Positions 44,613 to 57,432 of a stretch of DNA of 64,000 nt are shown in pieces; positions within the stretch are counted from its first letter, which is position 1, and each line of letters begins with the position of its first letter. Both the position numbers and the translations under genes were made by a program. The stretch comes from Takashimella koratensis. Lineage: Eukaryota > Basidiomycota > Tremellomycetes > Trichosporonales > Tetragoniomycetaceae. The stretch is taken from NCBI GenBank assembly GCA_003116875.1, contig BCKT01000009.1, positions 744,001 through 808,000 on the forward strand. The letters are read 5' to 3'. The notes under the pieces were generated by a model. The model did no database searches and was not told where the DNA came from. It saw only the letters and a program-made list of their open reading frames with translations.

Positions 44613-46627
44613 CTACGCACGGTCTTCAGCGTCGGCTTTAAAGATTCCCTGTGCCCAGTTCCGCAAGTCGTCGGCCGTCACCGTAGATGCAGTGATCCAT
44701 TCGCTTGCCTGAGAGGTATCAGCGCTGTCATTGACATTCAAAAGACTTTTGTCAAGCCTTCAACACATGGGCACGTAACACTAACCAAGAGGTCCTGAGG
44801 TGATTTGCGCGTCCCGGGGTCCTTGTCGAGACAGCCATCGACAAACGACACTGCCTCGGATGGGAACGTCCTCCTCCCTACAGGCACCAATCTCGGTGCG
44901 GGTTCATTGACAATGTGTTGGAGTAGATCTAGGATCGACATGGTCATCCCACCTCCACCGAGGCTGACTCCTCTATCCTTCTTCTTCTTCCCCGCATCCC
45001 CGTTTGCGTCGAGCCTCGGCCGCTGGGTCGAGAGAGGGAGCGTCGCGTCCGGGTCGAAAGAAGGGTCGACGGGAGTCGTCGCTTCGTCGTCGGCTGGTGG
45101 GTCCGCGAATGGGAATCGACCCTGCGCAAGCTCGACGAGGGAGATACCGAGTGACCATACGTCGGATTTGATAGTGTATGGCGCACCTTGGATACGCTCG
45201 GGCTAGAGGAGGTGGCGATGAGAGAGGCGGGGAGGAAGGGGAGGGAGGCAGGGAGGGGGTGGATGTGTCAGTTTTAGGTGTTTCATAGCGGGGTTTTGTC
45301 TCGTCGTCATGAGAACCAAGCGACCACGCGCATCCATCTACTTCCACACATCACAAGCCAAGTGAAGAATTCGCCGCAAGCGCGATGACAGGGAAAGAGA
45401 AAGTGGAGACGCAGACGAGAACTCACGCTCATATAAGTGCTCGTACCGACAAAAGTGTTGGCGATCGAGTTGATCAGTTCTCCCGAAACTCCAAAATCGC
45501 AGATCTTGATCTGTCCCGACGAGTTGGCGAGGATGTTCGACGGCTTGATATCTACAGTCGAGTTAGATACGGCTCAGATACTTTATTGTGCAAGGAGGAG
45601 GAGAAATGGTATCTTACCTCGGTGTATGATGCGGTGCACGTCGTACAGGTAGAGCAGACCGCGGAGGACAGCCTCTGCGACTTTGCCGACAATGTTGATA
45701 GGGATTGCACCATGGCCGCGGTAAATGTGCTCGAGTGATCTGCACGACATGTTAACAGACAGCTCTACAAAACTTCGTCTCCGGGCTCAAATCCTCACCC
45801 AATGTCCATGTACTCCATCACGACACCGACGTGCACGTCGACGGGGAAGCAGCCATAGTACTCCACAATGTAAGGCGAAGTACAGTCGTTCATGATTTGC
45901 AGCTCGCGCAAGATCTGTTTGCGCACTTGAGGCTTGGCATCGACGAGGATGAGCTGTGGGATGTGAGCAGGGGTTACAATGATCTGTTAAGCCAGGACTC
46001 CCCCTCGGATCGCTGGTAATTACCCACCTTACGAGCCATCGTGCAGTTGCGCTTCTTGTTCCACACTTTCGTCACCGTCCCGCCGTTCCCCGCGCCGAGG
46101 TCCTCGAGGATGTTCAAATCTTCATCCTTGACCGTATCATCATCCTTCTTCTTCTTCCCAATACTGCTCGCGCTCTTCTTCCTCCCACTGGGTTTCTCCT
46201 TGTCCTTTTCCGGAGCGAGCGAAGACGACGCGCCAGCGCCAGTGCCCGTTGGGTTGGGTGAGCTCGGGCCCGACGCAAAGGACGATGATGATGATTTCGA
46301 CGACAACTGGAGCTTGGCAATCTCCTCCCTCAACCTCTCAGCCTCGGAGACGTACGGCTCCCCCGAGGCAAGCCCGCCGCTACCCCCGTCGCCATTGCCG
46401 TAGGCGTACGCTTCGTCACCGCGACCTTCCTTTGTCTCGGGCAGTCCCGGTGCCGCGCGGCTGGGCTTTGGGATGGATTTGGAGATATCAAGGCCCATGG
46501 GCTTTTTACGAGCCAGCGAGGATCGGGACCCGAATTGAGACGATGCAGAGCCTGATCCCGCCGACGCGGCGGACGCGGTGGACGAGGTGGATGGGAGCGA
46601 AGGGATGGGTACGCGAGAGGCCGACAT
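44613..46627 (-). CDS. MAP kinase kinase, Ste7-like (pheromone/mating type cascade)
   Basis: The start at 46627 begins [13 protein letters not shown]. The first 170 residues are Ser/Gly/Lys-rich. The kinase domain begins [20 protein letters not shown] (P-loop), with the ATP-binding Lys in TMARK just before the first intron. Next come [44 protein letters not shown] and [11 protein letters not shown]. The activation loop [20 protein letters not shown] has the S-x3-T sites phosphorylated by a MAPKKK and resembles Ste7/Fuz7 kinases. An insert follows helix F-G (about 40 residues, Asp/Pro-rich). Ends ...[10 protein letters not shown]. Short introns interrupt the domain. Assignment to the Ste7 branch rests on loop and domain similarity. 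Confidence 0.9.
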
Positions 46628-47724
46628 GGTGGTGAGGTCGGTGGAGTGGTTAGGGTGGGTGGGTGGAGTGTGGATTTGAGTTGGGACGGTTCTAGTTTTC
46701 TTGGCCAAGCCGGGGTTTGGTACGTTTCGGGTGATACGACTGCGGAGAGGTCGAGGTTGTGGTCGTGGTGGACAAGTGTGGGTTGGTGGGGTTGGAGGTC
46801 TTGGTGGAGGTGGAATGGAGGGTGGGTGGGAGTGAAGTGGAAGTGAAGTGGAAGAGGAAGAGTGTGAAGAGAGATGGAATGGTGGTGGAGATGAAGATGT
46901 GACCAAAGGGAGAGCACGGAGCACGGTGTGGGAAGGGTCAAGAGGGGAAGGCACCGAGCACAGTGCGGTGCGGTGCGTCGTTGGGCTCGTAGGGTGGAGT
47001 GTGGGTCCTGTCTGACCTGGGCGGTCGAGTGGAATGATGCAATGTGATTCAGATGGACGTGGGTGGGTGTTAGCTGTGGGTTGTGAGGCTGAGGAGGGTG
47101 TCGCTGGGAGACAGAGACCCGAGGGGTATGTAGTAGAAACCGAGGCTGAGACTGGGAGACGCAGCAACTACACCGCAGCCAGGCTGGATGCACACAACCT
47201 ACCAAACCCACCGTGTGGACCGACCAGCGCGTAGCCGGGTAAGGGTTGCATGTTACGTAACCCCCAGCCCAAGCCACGAGCTGTATCAACAAGACACATG
47301 TCACTTGTCCCCCGTCCCCCGTCCTCCTCCTACCTCGTCCTTACCGTACACATCCTCGCACCGGGCCCAACCCCTCACTCCAGCTCTCCCCTCTCGTGTC
47401 CCCCTCCCCCTCGCTCCCCTTGATAACCATCATCAAGGGCGTCATCTTTGTCACTGGTTTGTTTCTTTAGCTTCTGTCGTTTCGTTTTCTGATCGGGGTC
47501 GTTTCGTCTGGTTTCGGTTCTACTCGCAGCTCGCCATTCACCAACTCAATTCAATCCACACCCTCTCCCCCAAGCCTTCTTGCCCCTTTCAACAACTCCA
47601 TTACCACATCATCAACAACCCTTTCAACCCTTGCAACTTCTTCTTCCTCTTCTTCTCTTGAATCTTCTGTATCCTTATCCTCGACACCATCGCCACCGCT
47701 CCCAACTAGGACACACTCCTCGCC
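46628..47724. promoter_or_regulatory. Divergent promoter, MAPKK and Ser/Arg-rich protein gene
   Basis: About 1.1 kb, GA-rich on one side and CT-rich toward the plus-strand start. Long minus frames here (up to 47304) are compositional. No repeat or TATA box stands out. Confidence 0.4.
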
Positions 47725-50700
47725 ATGGGGGAGAGCAGTAGGGTCAAGCCACCCCCGGTCCCACGGCGACACCCTTCACGAGCGACTCTACGCGGTAACT
47801 CTCAATCCGCCTCTTCAGACGCAGAATCGACATTCTCAACCTCGGCCGACTCGCAAGTCTCTGCAGGCTCGTCCGCCGCCGCTGCGTCAGACCAAAGCTC
47901 TGTTCCATCCCGACCCAACTCGGCAATCTACCTGGGTCCCGCGCAGTCCCAAACCACCGATCTCGCGTCGAGAGCAAGTATCAGCGGTCCAAACCTAATC
48001 GTACCTGCGCGGAGAAGAAATGGAGAACAGCGGCGAGGGTCGAGTCCTGGGACGGCAAACGGGGTGAACGGGAGTAGCGGCCAGATATCACCCGTCTTGG
48101 TTCCTGGGTTGACGTTTGCTGGGAAAGTTGGATTGGGCAGTCCCAAACTAGATTTCCATGACTGGGCGAAAGCAGGGAGACCCTCGGACAGGGACGCGTC
48201 GCGGTCGCCCAGATCCCCAGCGGAGGAACCAGAACGAGCGGTTGTTGATGACGTTACGGGTTTGCCAAGTCCACCGGGAACCGACATTGCCAAGGAGAAC
48301 GAACCTGCAACCGAGTCAAACGGAAACAACATCATGTCGTCAGCCTCGACACCAACCATTGCAGCGGATGCGACACCCATGACGAAACGACCATCAACAT
48401 TGTCTCGACCCCTTTCACACCGATCCAGCCCCAGCGTCTCCCCTCGACCCGGATTCCGTCCAAATTCGAGCCTCGCCGAGAGCCAGTCCGGGTCCAGTTC
48501 CAAGCGAGGATCGACTGACTCGCTCACTGCCTTGCGGAGGCAACAGGCTGCTGAGGTAACGTCGCCTCGAAGTAATGGCTCGTCGTCGCCGGACAAGACG
48601 TTACAACGGATCCACATAAGTCCAGCGGAGCGAAGGAGAGCGAAACGAGCCAGCGTCACCGCTACATCCGAGGCAGACGTGGAGAATGTTGACCAGGCAG
48701 ATGACGACGAGTTTGCGCGACATGAGCGGAGACGGAGTAGTGGGACGGATTTAGATGAGAAGATTAGGGAGGCCGAGGAGAAGATTGCGAAGCGGACATC
48801 GTATAAGAAATCGCCAAGCTTGCAGTCACCGATTGTGCAATCCCCAAGTGTGAGGAAATGGCAATCACCTCGGACGACACCAAATGGACGAGCAGTGGAA
48901 CAGGACGATATCGATCGGAGCGGTGGGAGCTCAGGCAGCGGGCGGCGGAAACCTATCCCCAATGACTTTCGTAACGGCGAGCTTGTAAGTATCAACGAAC
49001 TTGATTCTTTAATCCTGGCTAACATGTGCATCCCAGTTCACACCATCTCCTAAACCCTCTGATGGGCCGTTGTCATCTCACTCCAGTCGCGTCCAGGAGG
49101 TTTCTTCCGCTTCACCATTGAGGTCTCGGTACAGCAGTGTCCGTCAGGAATCTCAAGACAGGGAACTCTCGTCTCCCTCGCGCACACTCTCGCGAGCTAG
49201 GATCGAAGGTCTCGATCGCGGATCTGCCGACCTGTCCAGCCCTCGCCGACGTATGGCCGAATCCATCTCTGGCCTCTCGAGACACGAATCCCTCCGCCGG
49301 GATCGACCACGACCCGAGAGCGTGCTGGTCACTCCGTCAGACCAGTACCGGTACCGCCGAGAAGAGACGTTAGAACGCGAACTGTCGGGATTGAGAATCG
49401 GTCTGACACCCAACGATTCGGTGAGCGCCGTTGGATCCGGGTCACGCGAGAAGGAAGGGAAGCGGGATCCATTGGATATTATACGGCGGCTGGAGGAGCA
49501 ACGGGCGCAGCACAATCGTCGGTGGGAGGAGGATAGGGCGGGATCGGTCATGGGAGATAGGCAACAGCAGCGGCCATCATCGCGACTCGACAGAACACCG
49601 CATCATCCTCGACCGACGTCGTCAATGTCGTCCGTCCGCGATGCGTACCTCGCCGGAGCAAGGACAGCGCCGCATGATATGCAGTCCCGCCGACGAGATA
49701 TGGGCGACCGTGTCATGGAAAGCCCATTGACGGGTCGAAGTAGCCGGATGGGCGGGATAACTCAGGAACCGCGTCAACTCCGGGCGTCGACTAGTGTCGG
49801 GGGCCGAATGAGTGCCGGGTCGACATACGAGCTTCCCGATCCGTCAAGTGATCACGGGCGAATCTTGTTAGAAGCTTTCCGCGCGCTCGACGTTAAACTT
49901 GCCGATCCCGAGCTCGCCCGTGTTTTCCACGCATCAACACGAACGACAGAGACTCTCTCTTCGCTTGTCCGGATCGCTAGTGGGCTCGCGTCGGACCTCG
50001 CGATTGGGCTGGAGATTGATGAACCCGCGAGGTTGAGGGACAATGCGACGCGGTTGACGATGGCACTGAGGGACGCCGCGCGGTCAGCGGACCAGAACGT
50101 CCGTGATTTGACGCAAGTCATGTTGGAGCTGCCCCGGCATCTGAGTTCTGGCGGGACGAATGGAGCGAGCGGAGGTGGAGGTGGCGGAGGGAGTCTGTTG
50201 AGATCAACGCGGAGGTCAGAGAGCTCGATTGAACCATTCAAAGCAGATAGGTGGTCCAATGACCAACCACGCTGGAGCACCGATTCCGGCCCTAGCCCGT
50301 TCCGAGTTGAACGGCCTTCGACATCCATGGGTGGCATATACTCGCCATCATCTCGGTTCACGCAACAGTTCTCGTCCGGGGTTTCAGGGGTCTCCGAGCT
50401 TGGCCGATCCTCTTCGCTGTCGCATACCTCGCATGCGTCCCTCAGCTCAAGAAGGGGCTACGAACCGCCTCTTCAGACAATTCAGGCGTCTCCGCCCAAA
50501 CCCACCCACTCAATGTTCAATACGAGTACCTCCGGGAACTACAGCAACAACAGTAAAGGGCTTTCGTACTCCCCGGTTCAAAACGCACCGCCACCTCCTC
50601 CGCCCCGGTCGCCCGAGCGCACACTGCGGCACAAGCTGAGCACGACGTCGACCCAGACCCTGCGAGGTAACTCGAACCCTAACGGGATGAGCCCGGCGTC

Positions 50701-51034
50701 TTCTTTTCTCCCTGCGACGTCTGCAGGGACGACTACCGCTCTGAGCGCGGTGACTATGATCGACCCTGAAGTGTCTCCGCCAGCAACCACGAGGTCCCCA
50801 CGATTCCCGAACCGATCGGACGCGAGCACCCGAGCCGCAGCAGCCGCAGCCGCAGGGATGACAGACTCGAGTGATGGTGATAGCTTTGTCAGCTTTGGGA
50901 GTGGGAGCGGGCATAACGCAGAGGACGCGACGGCGAATATGTTGGCACTGGCCGCGAAGGAGAGGGAGTTGGGGAGAGTTAGCGTGAGTGAGCGGTTTCG
51001 AGAGCATTTGAGGAGGAACAGTCGAGACGATTAA
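47725..51034 (+). CDS. Large disordered Ser/Arg-rich protein, function unknown
   Basis: Two exons (47725-48984 and 49037-51034) give 1085 residues, most of low complexity with many SP/RS sites typical of kinase targets. One ordered block stands out: residues encoded near 49840-50130, with LEAFRALDVKLADPELARVF and LVRIASGLASDLAIGLEI, look like a helical bundle. A short charged helix (LDIIRRLEEQRAQHNRRWEED) lies upstream and is coiled-coil-like. PPPPPP runs occur at about 50588-50608. No enzymatic motif or membrane segment. The long opposite-strand frame at 47928-49031 is a shadow. Possibly a cytoskeletal or cell-polarity scaffold, but that is only a guess. Confidence 0.75.
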
Positions 51035-51897
51035 TTGAAAGGACGAGTATGGCGAAGATGAAAGGGAAGGACAGTGAGATGGGGTTGGGTGCGCAGGCCC
51101 GAAGAGAGGCAACGAACGAGGTTATGCCCGTATGATATTTGTGATAACGGTCTGTTCATTATTTCTCGCCGAGTCCAAGCTGTGTTGTTATACCAATCAT
51201 TGATCCAAAGTAGCCTGACACCCTTTCCATTGAATCGAGCACCTATGCAAGCATATCTCATCGTCAGGATCGAATTTTTGTAAAACATCTCGTTAAACAC
51301 ATGTTTTGGGTTGTACTTCTCCTGGTAGCGAGAAAACTCACCGAGGTAGCTTGGACGCGCTCTATACACGCCTGCACACGATAATCTTGGACCAAGGTAT
51401 CTCGGGTGGGCGAAGAGTGGGATTACGAGAAAGTGACAGAGTGATACTTGTGGAGACTGTGACGACGATTTTCCGGCCAACTGTGCCTGAGTGATCAGCG
51501 ACTCCCGCCGTTCCGCCTAGCTCTCATCGTCATCGTTTTAAAATCTCCGTTGGAGCCCGATTTCCTTGACGCGATTTGTGCAGGTCGTGATCGTGCGCTC
51601 TCGTTGTGGGGAATCGCTCAGTGCAGGAACGCCCTCTCACTCTCCCTCAGCGGAGGGGGCGCCGATCTGCTCATACCTGGGTCGAGATCCGATGTGGTTG
51701 CAGGAGATCGGCGGAGATTGGGTCAGATTTTATGACGTTTTGCCTCGAGGCTTGCTTGCCTAGATGGATTCGTTCCTTCCTCGAGGCGACCATTGACGAT
51801 ACATAAACCCCCTGTCCACTTAACCCCAACCCCTGCATCCCCTCTACTCGTTCACTATTTTTGTTGCTCTAACTTACCCTGCACGGAGGATCAGACC
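51035..51897. promoter_or_regulatory. Intergenic and aquaporin promoter
   Basis: About 860 bases. Just before the aquaporin start is an ACATAAACCCC element (51800-51811), matched by ACATAAAAACCCC before the second aquaporin. No gene seen. Confidence 0.45.
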
Positions 51898-53726
51898 ATG
51901 TCGCTTCCTACTACCACGGCAGATATCGAGACCCCGCATTCGCGCCGACGTCGATTGCGCGAACGCCACCCGCTTACTTGGAACTTGAAGCAACCTGTTC
52001 AAGGTCCGATAGCGCTGGCAGTGAAGAATCGTGAGTCTGGAAACACTCCACTCGGCATCTGCTTTACACCCATCTGATAACCGGTACGAATACGCACTGA
52101 TCACTCCTTCCATCCCATTTGTGAAACGTAGACTTCGTCGCTATGGTAGGCGAGTACGTAGGGACGGTGTTGTTCCTCATCTTTGCTTTGGGAGGCACCA
52201 AGTAAGTCGACTGCTGTTCTCTCGATAGACGGTAATGCCATGGTCTGATACCGAGCAGCGTGGCGTTGATTCCGACCACTTCGGTAACTGGCACTACGAC
52301 CTCGGGCCAAGACGGGACCCAAGCATCGACTGCCAACACTTCCAACCTGTAAGCTCCCCCTCCTGACTCCTCCACTCAATCCCATTTCCCCTATCCTGAA
52401 CTACTTGAGGAAGCTGGACTCACCACGCCGAATAGTCTCTTCATCGCTCTCTCGTTCGGATTCTCACTCGCTGTCAACGCATGGATCTTCTTCCGCGTCT
52501 CTGGAGGTCTCTTCAACCCGGCTGTCTCACTCGGTATGGTCCTCGTCGGTGCACTTACCCCACTCCGTGGTGCGCTCTTGACTTTTGCCCAGATCTTGGG
52601 CGGTATCACAGTACGTCTCACCTCCGCTCTTCCTACCTATCTCTATCCTAGGTTCGGTCATGCGCTGATGAGCGTGTGAACATAGGGGGCAGCGATTATC
52701 CAAGCTATCACACCGGGGACTTTGTAAGCTTCCCTTGCTGGAAACTGATATTGACGATAGGAACGTCCGTACCACTCTCGGAGGAGGAACCTCTATTGCC
52801 CAAGGCCTATTCATTGAGATGTTCCTCACCGCGTTGTAAGCCCAACAAACCCACTCCACTCTCTTCGTCTCTCTTACCCCTTTCAGACCAACTGATCTGT
52901 CCCCAGGCTCATGCTTGCCATTCTCCTTCTCGCCGCGGAGAAACACAAGGCCACTTTCATCGCGCCAATCGGTATCGGCCTCGCCCTATTCGTCGCTGAA
53001 CTGTTGGGCGTCTATTACACTGGCGGGTCATTGAACCCTGCTCGAAGCTTCGGACCAGCAGTCGTTCTTCGGACTTTCTCAAATTACCGTACGTCTGTCG
53101 TTTGCTCTTTCTGGGAAGGTCCATGAGAGAAGGGTGTTGACCGTGTTAGACTGGATATATTGGGTCGGGCCCGCGCTCGGTACCACCATCGCTGCGGGCT
53201 TTTACAAGATGCTCGTGAGTCAATTGTCGACCAAGCCTCTCCCTCCCTACTGGCCATGAGGCCCACTTGCGTACAGTGCACATATTGACATATTATAGAA
53301 ACTCCTCCAATACGAGACCGTCCTTGGGCCCGAGGCGGACGATGAAGCTCCCACCAGGACCGGCGCACCCGCCCATCCAGCTGACGAGGAGAAAGCGACT
53401 GGTCGCACCCTTGCGGTCACTGGGCCTGGTCTCGGCGATCTCTTAACTGAAGGTCCTCAAGATGCGGTGCGTTTACCCTCTCTTCCAACTCGCAATCAGA
53501 GCTGACTAGTTCTCAGGTATTCGACCTCGAGCGCCGGCCCGGACCCTTGGAAGCTCGACTCGAACGTATCGAGGCTCTCCTCTCCCAGCTCATCGAGACC
53601 GACCACGGACCCGTCGGTCGTTTGTCCGGCTCGACGTTCGTCGAGGGCGTCGGTGGGAGACAAGTCGGCAAGGCCAGTCTCGATGGCGGCCAGAAAGCTG
53701 TCACTCCCGCGGTACAGGGAGTTTGA
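51898..53726 (+). CDS. Aquaporin, tandem copy 1
   Basis: Ten or so exons. Both NPA boxes are intact: GGLFNPAVSLGMVLVGALTP and GGSLNPARSFGPAVVLRTF. HFVAMVGEYVGTVLFLIFAL is helix 1, LFIALSFGFSLAVNAWIFF helix 2 and DWIYWVGPALGTTIAAGFY helix 6. NPA with Arg after the second box fits an orthodox water channel rather than a glycerol facilitator. The N-tail (about 45 residues) is basic with RRRRLRERHP, and the C-tail carries a helix (ARLERIEALLSQLIE). A loop rich in Thr (TTSVTGTTTSGQDG) links helices 1 and 2. Plasma membrane location expected. Nearly the same intron layout as copy 2, showing a tandem duplication. Confidence 0.9.
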
Positions 53727-54861
53727 ATCACTTCTCCCCGGAGGCACGATATGTGACGTACAGATCCGAACGATGTCTAGGACTATCCTAATCTCATAAG
53801 TTTCACGAACACGAGATCTCCAAACTCTTGATGTATACACGTACATTTCAAACACCCGTGACGCGTCGAGGAGTGGGTTCGCAGGACATTGATGTGGAAG
53901 GTACACAGCCTCTCATGTCATAATTACACCCCGAAGCGGGGGTTCAGAATCAGGACCCCGAGATAAGCTTCAAAGACAGGCTCCAAAGACAGTCCAGGGT
54001 GAGTGGGGGCTTCCACGTGTAGGTCCGTTGGATAAGGCGAGGTCGTGATTGGCAATAAAGTCATTCATCTCCACGTGCTTTGCCCTTCTCTTCGTCCTGA
54101 TTCAAGTTGCCGAAGGGTGGGTGGTTCAGACATGCACGATTGCATGTCGAACCCGATCACGTGTCAATCGCGAATCGTCACTCTCGTCGCTCTCCCTCCA
54201 CTCGGTCTCTCCTACGCAACCTTCCCTCACCCACTTCGTCCTATTCAATTCAATCAGAGGCTCCAACTTGAAATCAAGGTTTCCGATATAAATTAGCCAA
54301 AAACGAAACGTGTGGTGAATTCACACCGGGCGAAACCCAATGCCAAATGCTTAATACCTCTGTGCCTGAAGTGATCTACGACCTTTTTCAACTCCCATGA
54401 CGTCTGAACCTCTCGCTGGAGCTGGGAACCCCCTTCCTCATCCTCTGCGCTGGAAGACGAAATGGTTAATTGTTTAATAAAGCTTTTTTGTCTCAAACAA
54501 GGAAACAAGGATGTGGGGGATTGCGGAACACCCGAGTTGACAATGATCCGAGCTAGTAACCTTGAATTAGATCTTGTCGACTCCAGCAGACTGAGGTTGC
54601 GGTTTACCCGCCAACTGAATGACGTCTTGTCGGAGCGACCGAGCTGGCTCTTTCTCCAGGTAGCTTCATTGCACTCTGCACGCTGAGCACGAGCTCTGTC
54701 ACTCCGTCACGCACAGGATCGGCAAAAGTACCAGGTCCCACTCGGCGTCTAGACATAAAAACCCCGACCCTCAACACTCCGAAGCCCCACAAACTCTCTC
54801 CACTCCTCACTCACTTCTACCCCTTATCTGTACCTAGCACCGCAAGCCACCGCGTTACACC
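53727..54861. promoter_or_regulatory. Intergenic between aquaporins
   Basis: About 1.1 kb with the 3' end of copy 1 and the promoter of copy 2. ACATAAAAACCCC at 54752-54764 resembles the copy 1 element. Short frames at 54045-54296 are not protein-like. Confidence 0.45.
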
Positions 54862-56830
54862 ATGTCACTCCCCACGACGACGGCTGATATCGAGCCTCAG
54901 ACGCAGCGGAGGCGACTCACCCAGCGCCGGTCGATCAGTTTGAACGTGACGCAGCCTGTCCAAGGCACTGTCGCGTTTGCAGTGAAGAATCGTATGTCCC
55001 TCTTTCCTTGGCTCTCATTTCTCCCTTGTCCCCGGATACAAGCTGCAAAAAGAGATGGCGGTATCGGAAAAAGGTTGTCGCTGATCTTTCATATTCTCAC
55101 CTGCTCCCCTCGATGTACCTGGGTACAGACTTCATCGCCATGGTCGGTGAATATGTCGGAACGGTTTTATTCCTCATCTTCGCTCTTGGCGGAACCAAGT
55201 GAGTCCCAATACACACGGACAGCCGATCCAATGAACCTGTGTCAATAACTTTCGCTCTCAACCACCTTGACCGAGGCATACCTGACCTGGATGACAGCGT
55301 GGCACTCATGCCGACAACGTCTGTGACGGGCGACACGACCTCTGGACAAGACGGAACACCTGCGTCAACTGCCAACACCTCCAACCTGTAAGCATCCCTC
55401 CCCTCTCTCTCGACGTGTTGAACCTTACCAACTGTTCTCGTCGCTGACATACGTCTGCGCCTCCTGCACCGGATGTCTTCAGCTTGTTCATCGCCTTGTC
55501 CTTCGGCTTCTCCCTCGCTGTCAATGCTTGGATCTTCTTCCGTATCTCCGGAGGCCTATTCAACCCCGCTGTATCACTTGGTATGGTCCTCGTCGGTGCT
55601 CTAACCCCACTTCGGGGTATCCTCTTGTCGGTCGCCCAGATCCTTGGAGGTATCAGCGTAAGTGCTCACGTTACCTTCTCTTCACCCCTCCTCCGTGATA
55701 GTCAAGAGTATGGTCAAAACTTAATTTGATCTTTTAGGGCGCCGCGATCATCCAAGCTCTCACCCCGGGTACTCTGTGAGTATCTCACGTCAAGTCAATA
55801 GCTGATGGCAGAAACGTTCGAACAACACTTGGAGGTGGCACTTCTATCACCCAGGGCTTGTTCATCGAAATGTTCCTCACCGCACTGTAAGCTTGCTTCC
55901 AACACCTTTTTAGGAGGCACCATCCACCACCCGTTCCTTGCCACTGAACACTGACCATACATCTCAGTCTTATGCTCGCCATTCTCTTGTTGGCTGCTGA
56001 GAAACACGAAGCCACTTTCATGGCCCCAATCGGTATCGGTCTCGCCATGTTCGTTGCCGAGCTAGTAGGCGTATACTATACCGGCGGTTCATTGAACCCG
56101 GCACGAAGCTTTGGACCAGCGGTCGTGCTTCGTACTTTCTCACACTACCGTATGTCGCCTCTCCGCGTCTCCACTTCACGTCGTCTTCGTTCTCTACTTT
56201 GCCATATATCTCTGAGGCTGACTATGCCAGACTGGATCTATTGGGTTGGACCGATGCTCGGCGCCATTTTCGCTGCCGGTTTTTACAAAACGCTCGTAAG
56301 TTCTGGTACCACCCGTGCATATGCTTCTCGAGCTGACGAAGTCTCCTTCAACTTGCCAATCGTCACTAGAAACTACTCCAATACGAAACCGTCTTGGGTT
56401 TCGACGAAGCCGAACCCTCGAACAACTCTATGCCCGGGCGGACGGACGAAGAGAAAGCCTCAGCCGGTCGAACCTACAGTAGCAGCGGTCCCGGCCTCGG
56501 TGATCTCCTTACTGAATATCCTCGTGAAGGAGTAAGTCCCCTTTTTGGCCTCGTTCATTCGTGTTGAGGTTATGCTGACTTTGTTAGCTATTCGACCCTG
56601 AGCGCCGCCCGGCGGACCTTGAGATCAGGCTTGCTCGTATCGAACGAAGCGAAGCGAGAATCGAGTCCCTCCTCTCTCAGCTGGTGGGGCAGGACCGTTT
56701 GTCGGTTGGTCGATTGTCGGGATCGACATTTGTCGAGAAGCCGGATTCGACGTTTGTTGAGGACGTGGAGAAGGGGCGGATGGGCAAGACAAGTTTCGAC
56801 AGCCAGAAGGGATTAGGAAATGGGGCTTGA
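54862..56830 (+). CDS. Aquaporin, tandem copy 2
   Basis: Begins MSLPTTTADIEPQTQRRRL, like copy 1. Both pore boxes are intact: GGLFNPAVSLGMVLVGALTP and GGSLNPARSFGPAVVLRTF, so the pore should be the same. Differences lie in the tails and some helix 4-6 positions (MAPIGIGLAMFVAELVG). The C-tail is longer, with RLARIERSEARIESLLSQLV. An N-glycosylatable TANTSNL loop is shared. Intron positions correspond to copy 1. Two intact copies with diverged tails suggest differential regulation rather than decay. Confidence 0.9.
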
Positions 56831-57432
56831 GAGATTGGAGCAAATGATCTCCGTATTCCTTCAGCGTCTAATGAAGCTTTCTCGTACTATATGTAAATAA
56901 GTACATAGTGATGCGCTTATCCTTGCGGACATCCATTGTTGTCAACCGTTTTTCCTATCTGAGTATTCAACATTTCCCGCGCCTCGGGATCAGGGAGAGA
57001 AAGACGTCGGTCTCGCTCTGGTCTCGAAAAAGGAGACTATATCGCCGGTCTGTCGCCGAGGTCTTGAAGGGAAAAGTGTGAGCCCGAGGATACCCTCCTT
57101 TCCCCAACTCGGAGGCTTGTCGGCTATGTTTCAATATGCGAAAGGAGAGTGCGCTGGGAGGATTGCTCTTTAGCCAAGCAACTACGCCTGTACACATCGG
57201 AGCCAAAAGTGGCCGGCCGATTTACGCGGTTGCCTTGTTCAGCAGTCGCCTTGGGCGGAGCGTCCTACACACTCGGAGACAAACAGGCATTCCTTTCATA
57301 TCAGTCAGCTCTGATATCACCTGGCTGTCGAGTCGCCCCAATTTGAACTGTATCAAGGCTAGCATTGGTGCGAGGAATCCCCTCTTGCCTCTTTTACTAT
57401 AACTTCAGACACACACACACCTCTTGAGCATA
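56831..57432. other. Intergenic
   Basis: About 600 bases between aquaporin copy 2 and an orphan gene. No gene recognised; a short CA repeat (57411-57420) sits just before the next start. Confidence 0.4.

Noticed and set aside
46330..47304. 324-codon minus frame upstream of the MAPKK
   Set aside because: His/Pro/Leu-rich, overlaps the real N-terminal exon in another frame and the GA-rich promoter.
47928..49031. 367-codon minus-strand frame
   Set aside because: Lies fully within exon 1 of the Ser/Arg-rich protein and has no domain; the plus-strand model splices in frame into a longer exon.
53727..54861. Transposon remnant between the aquaporins
   Set aside because: No terminal repeats, target duplication or transposase-like frame seen.
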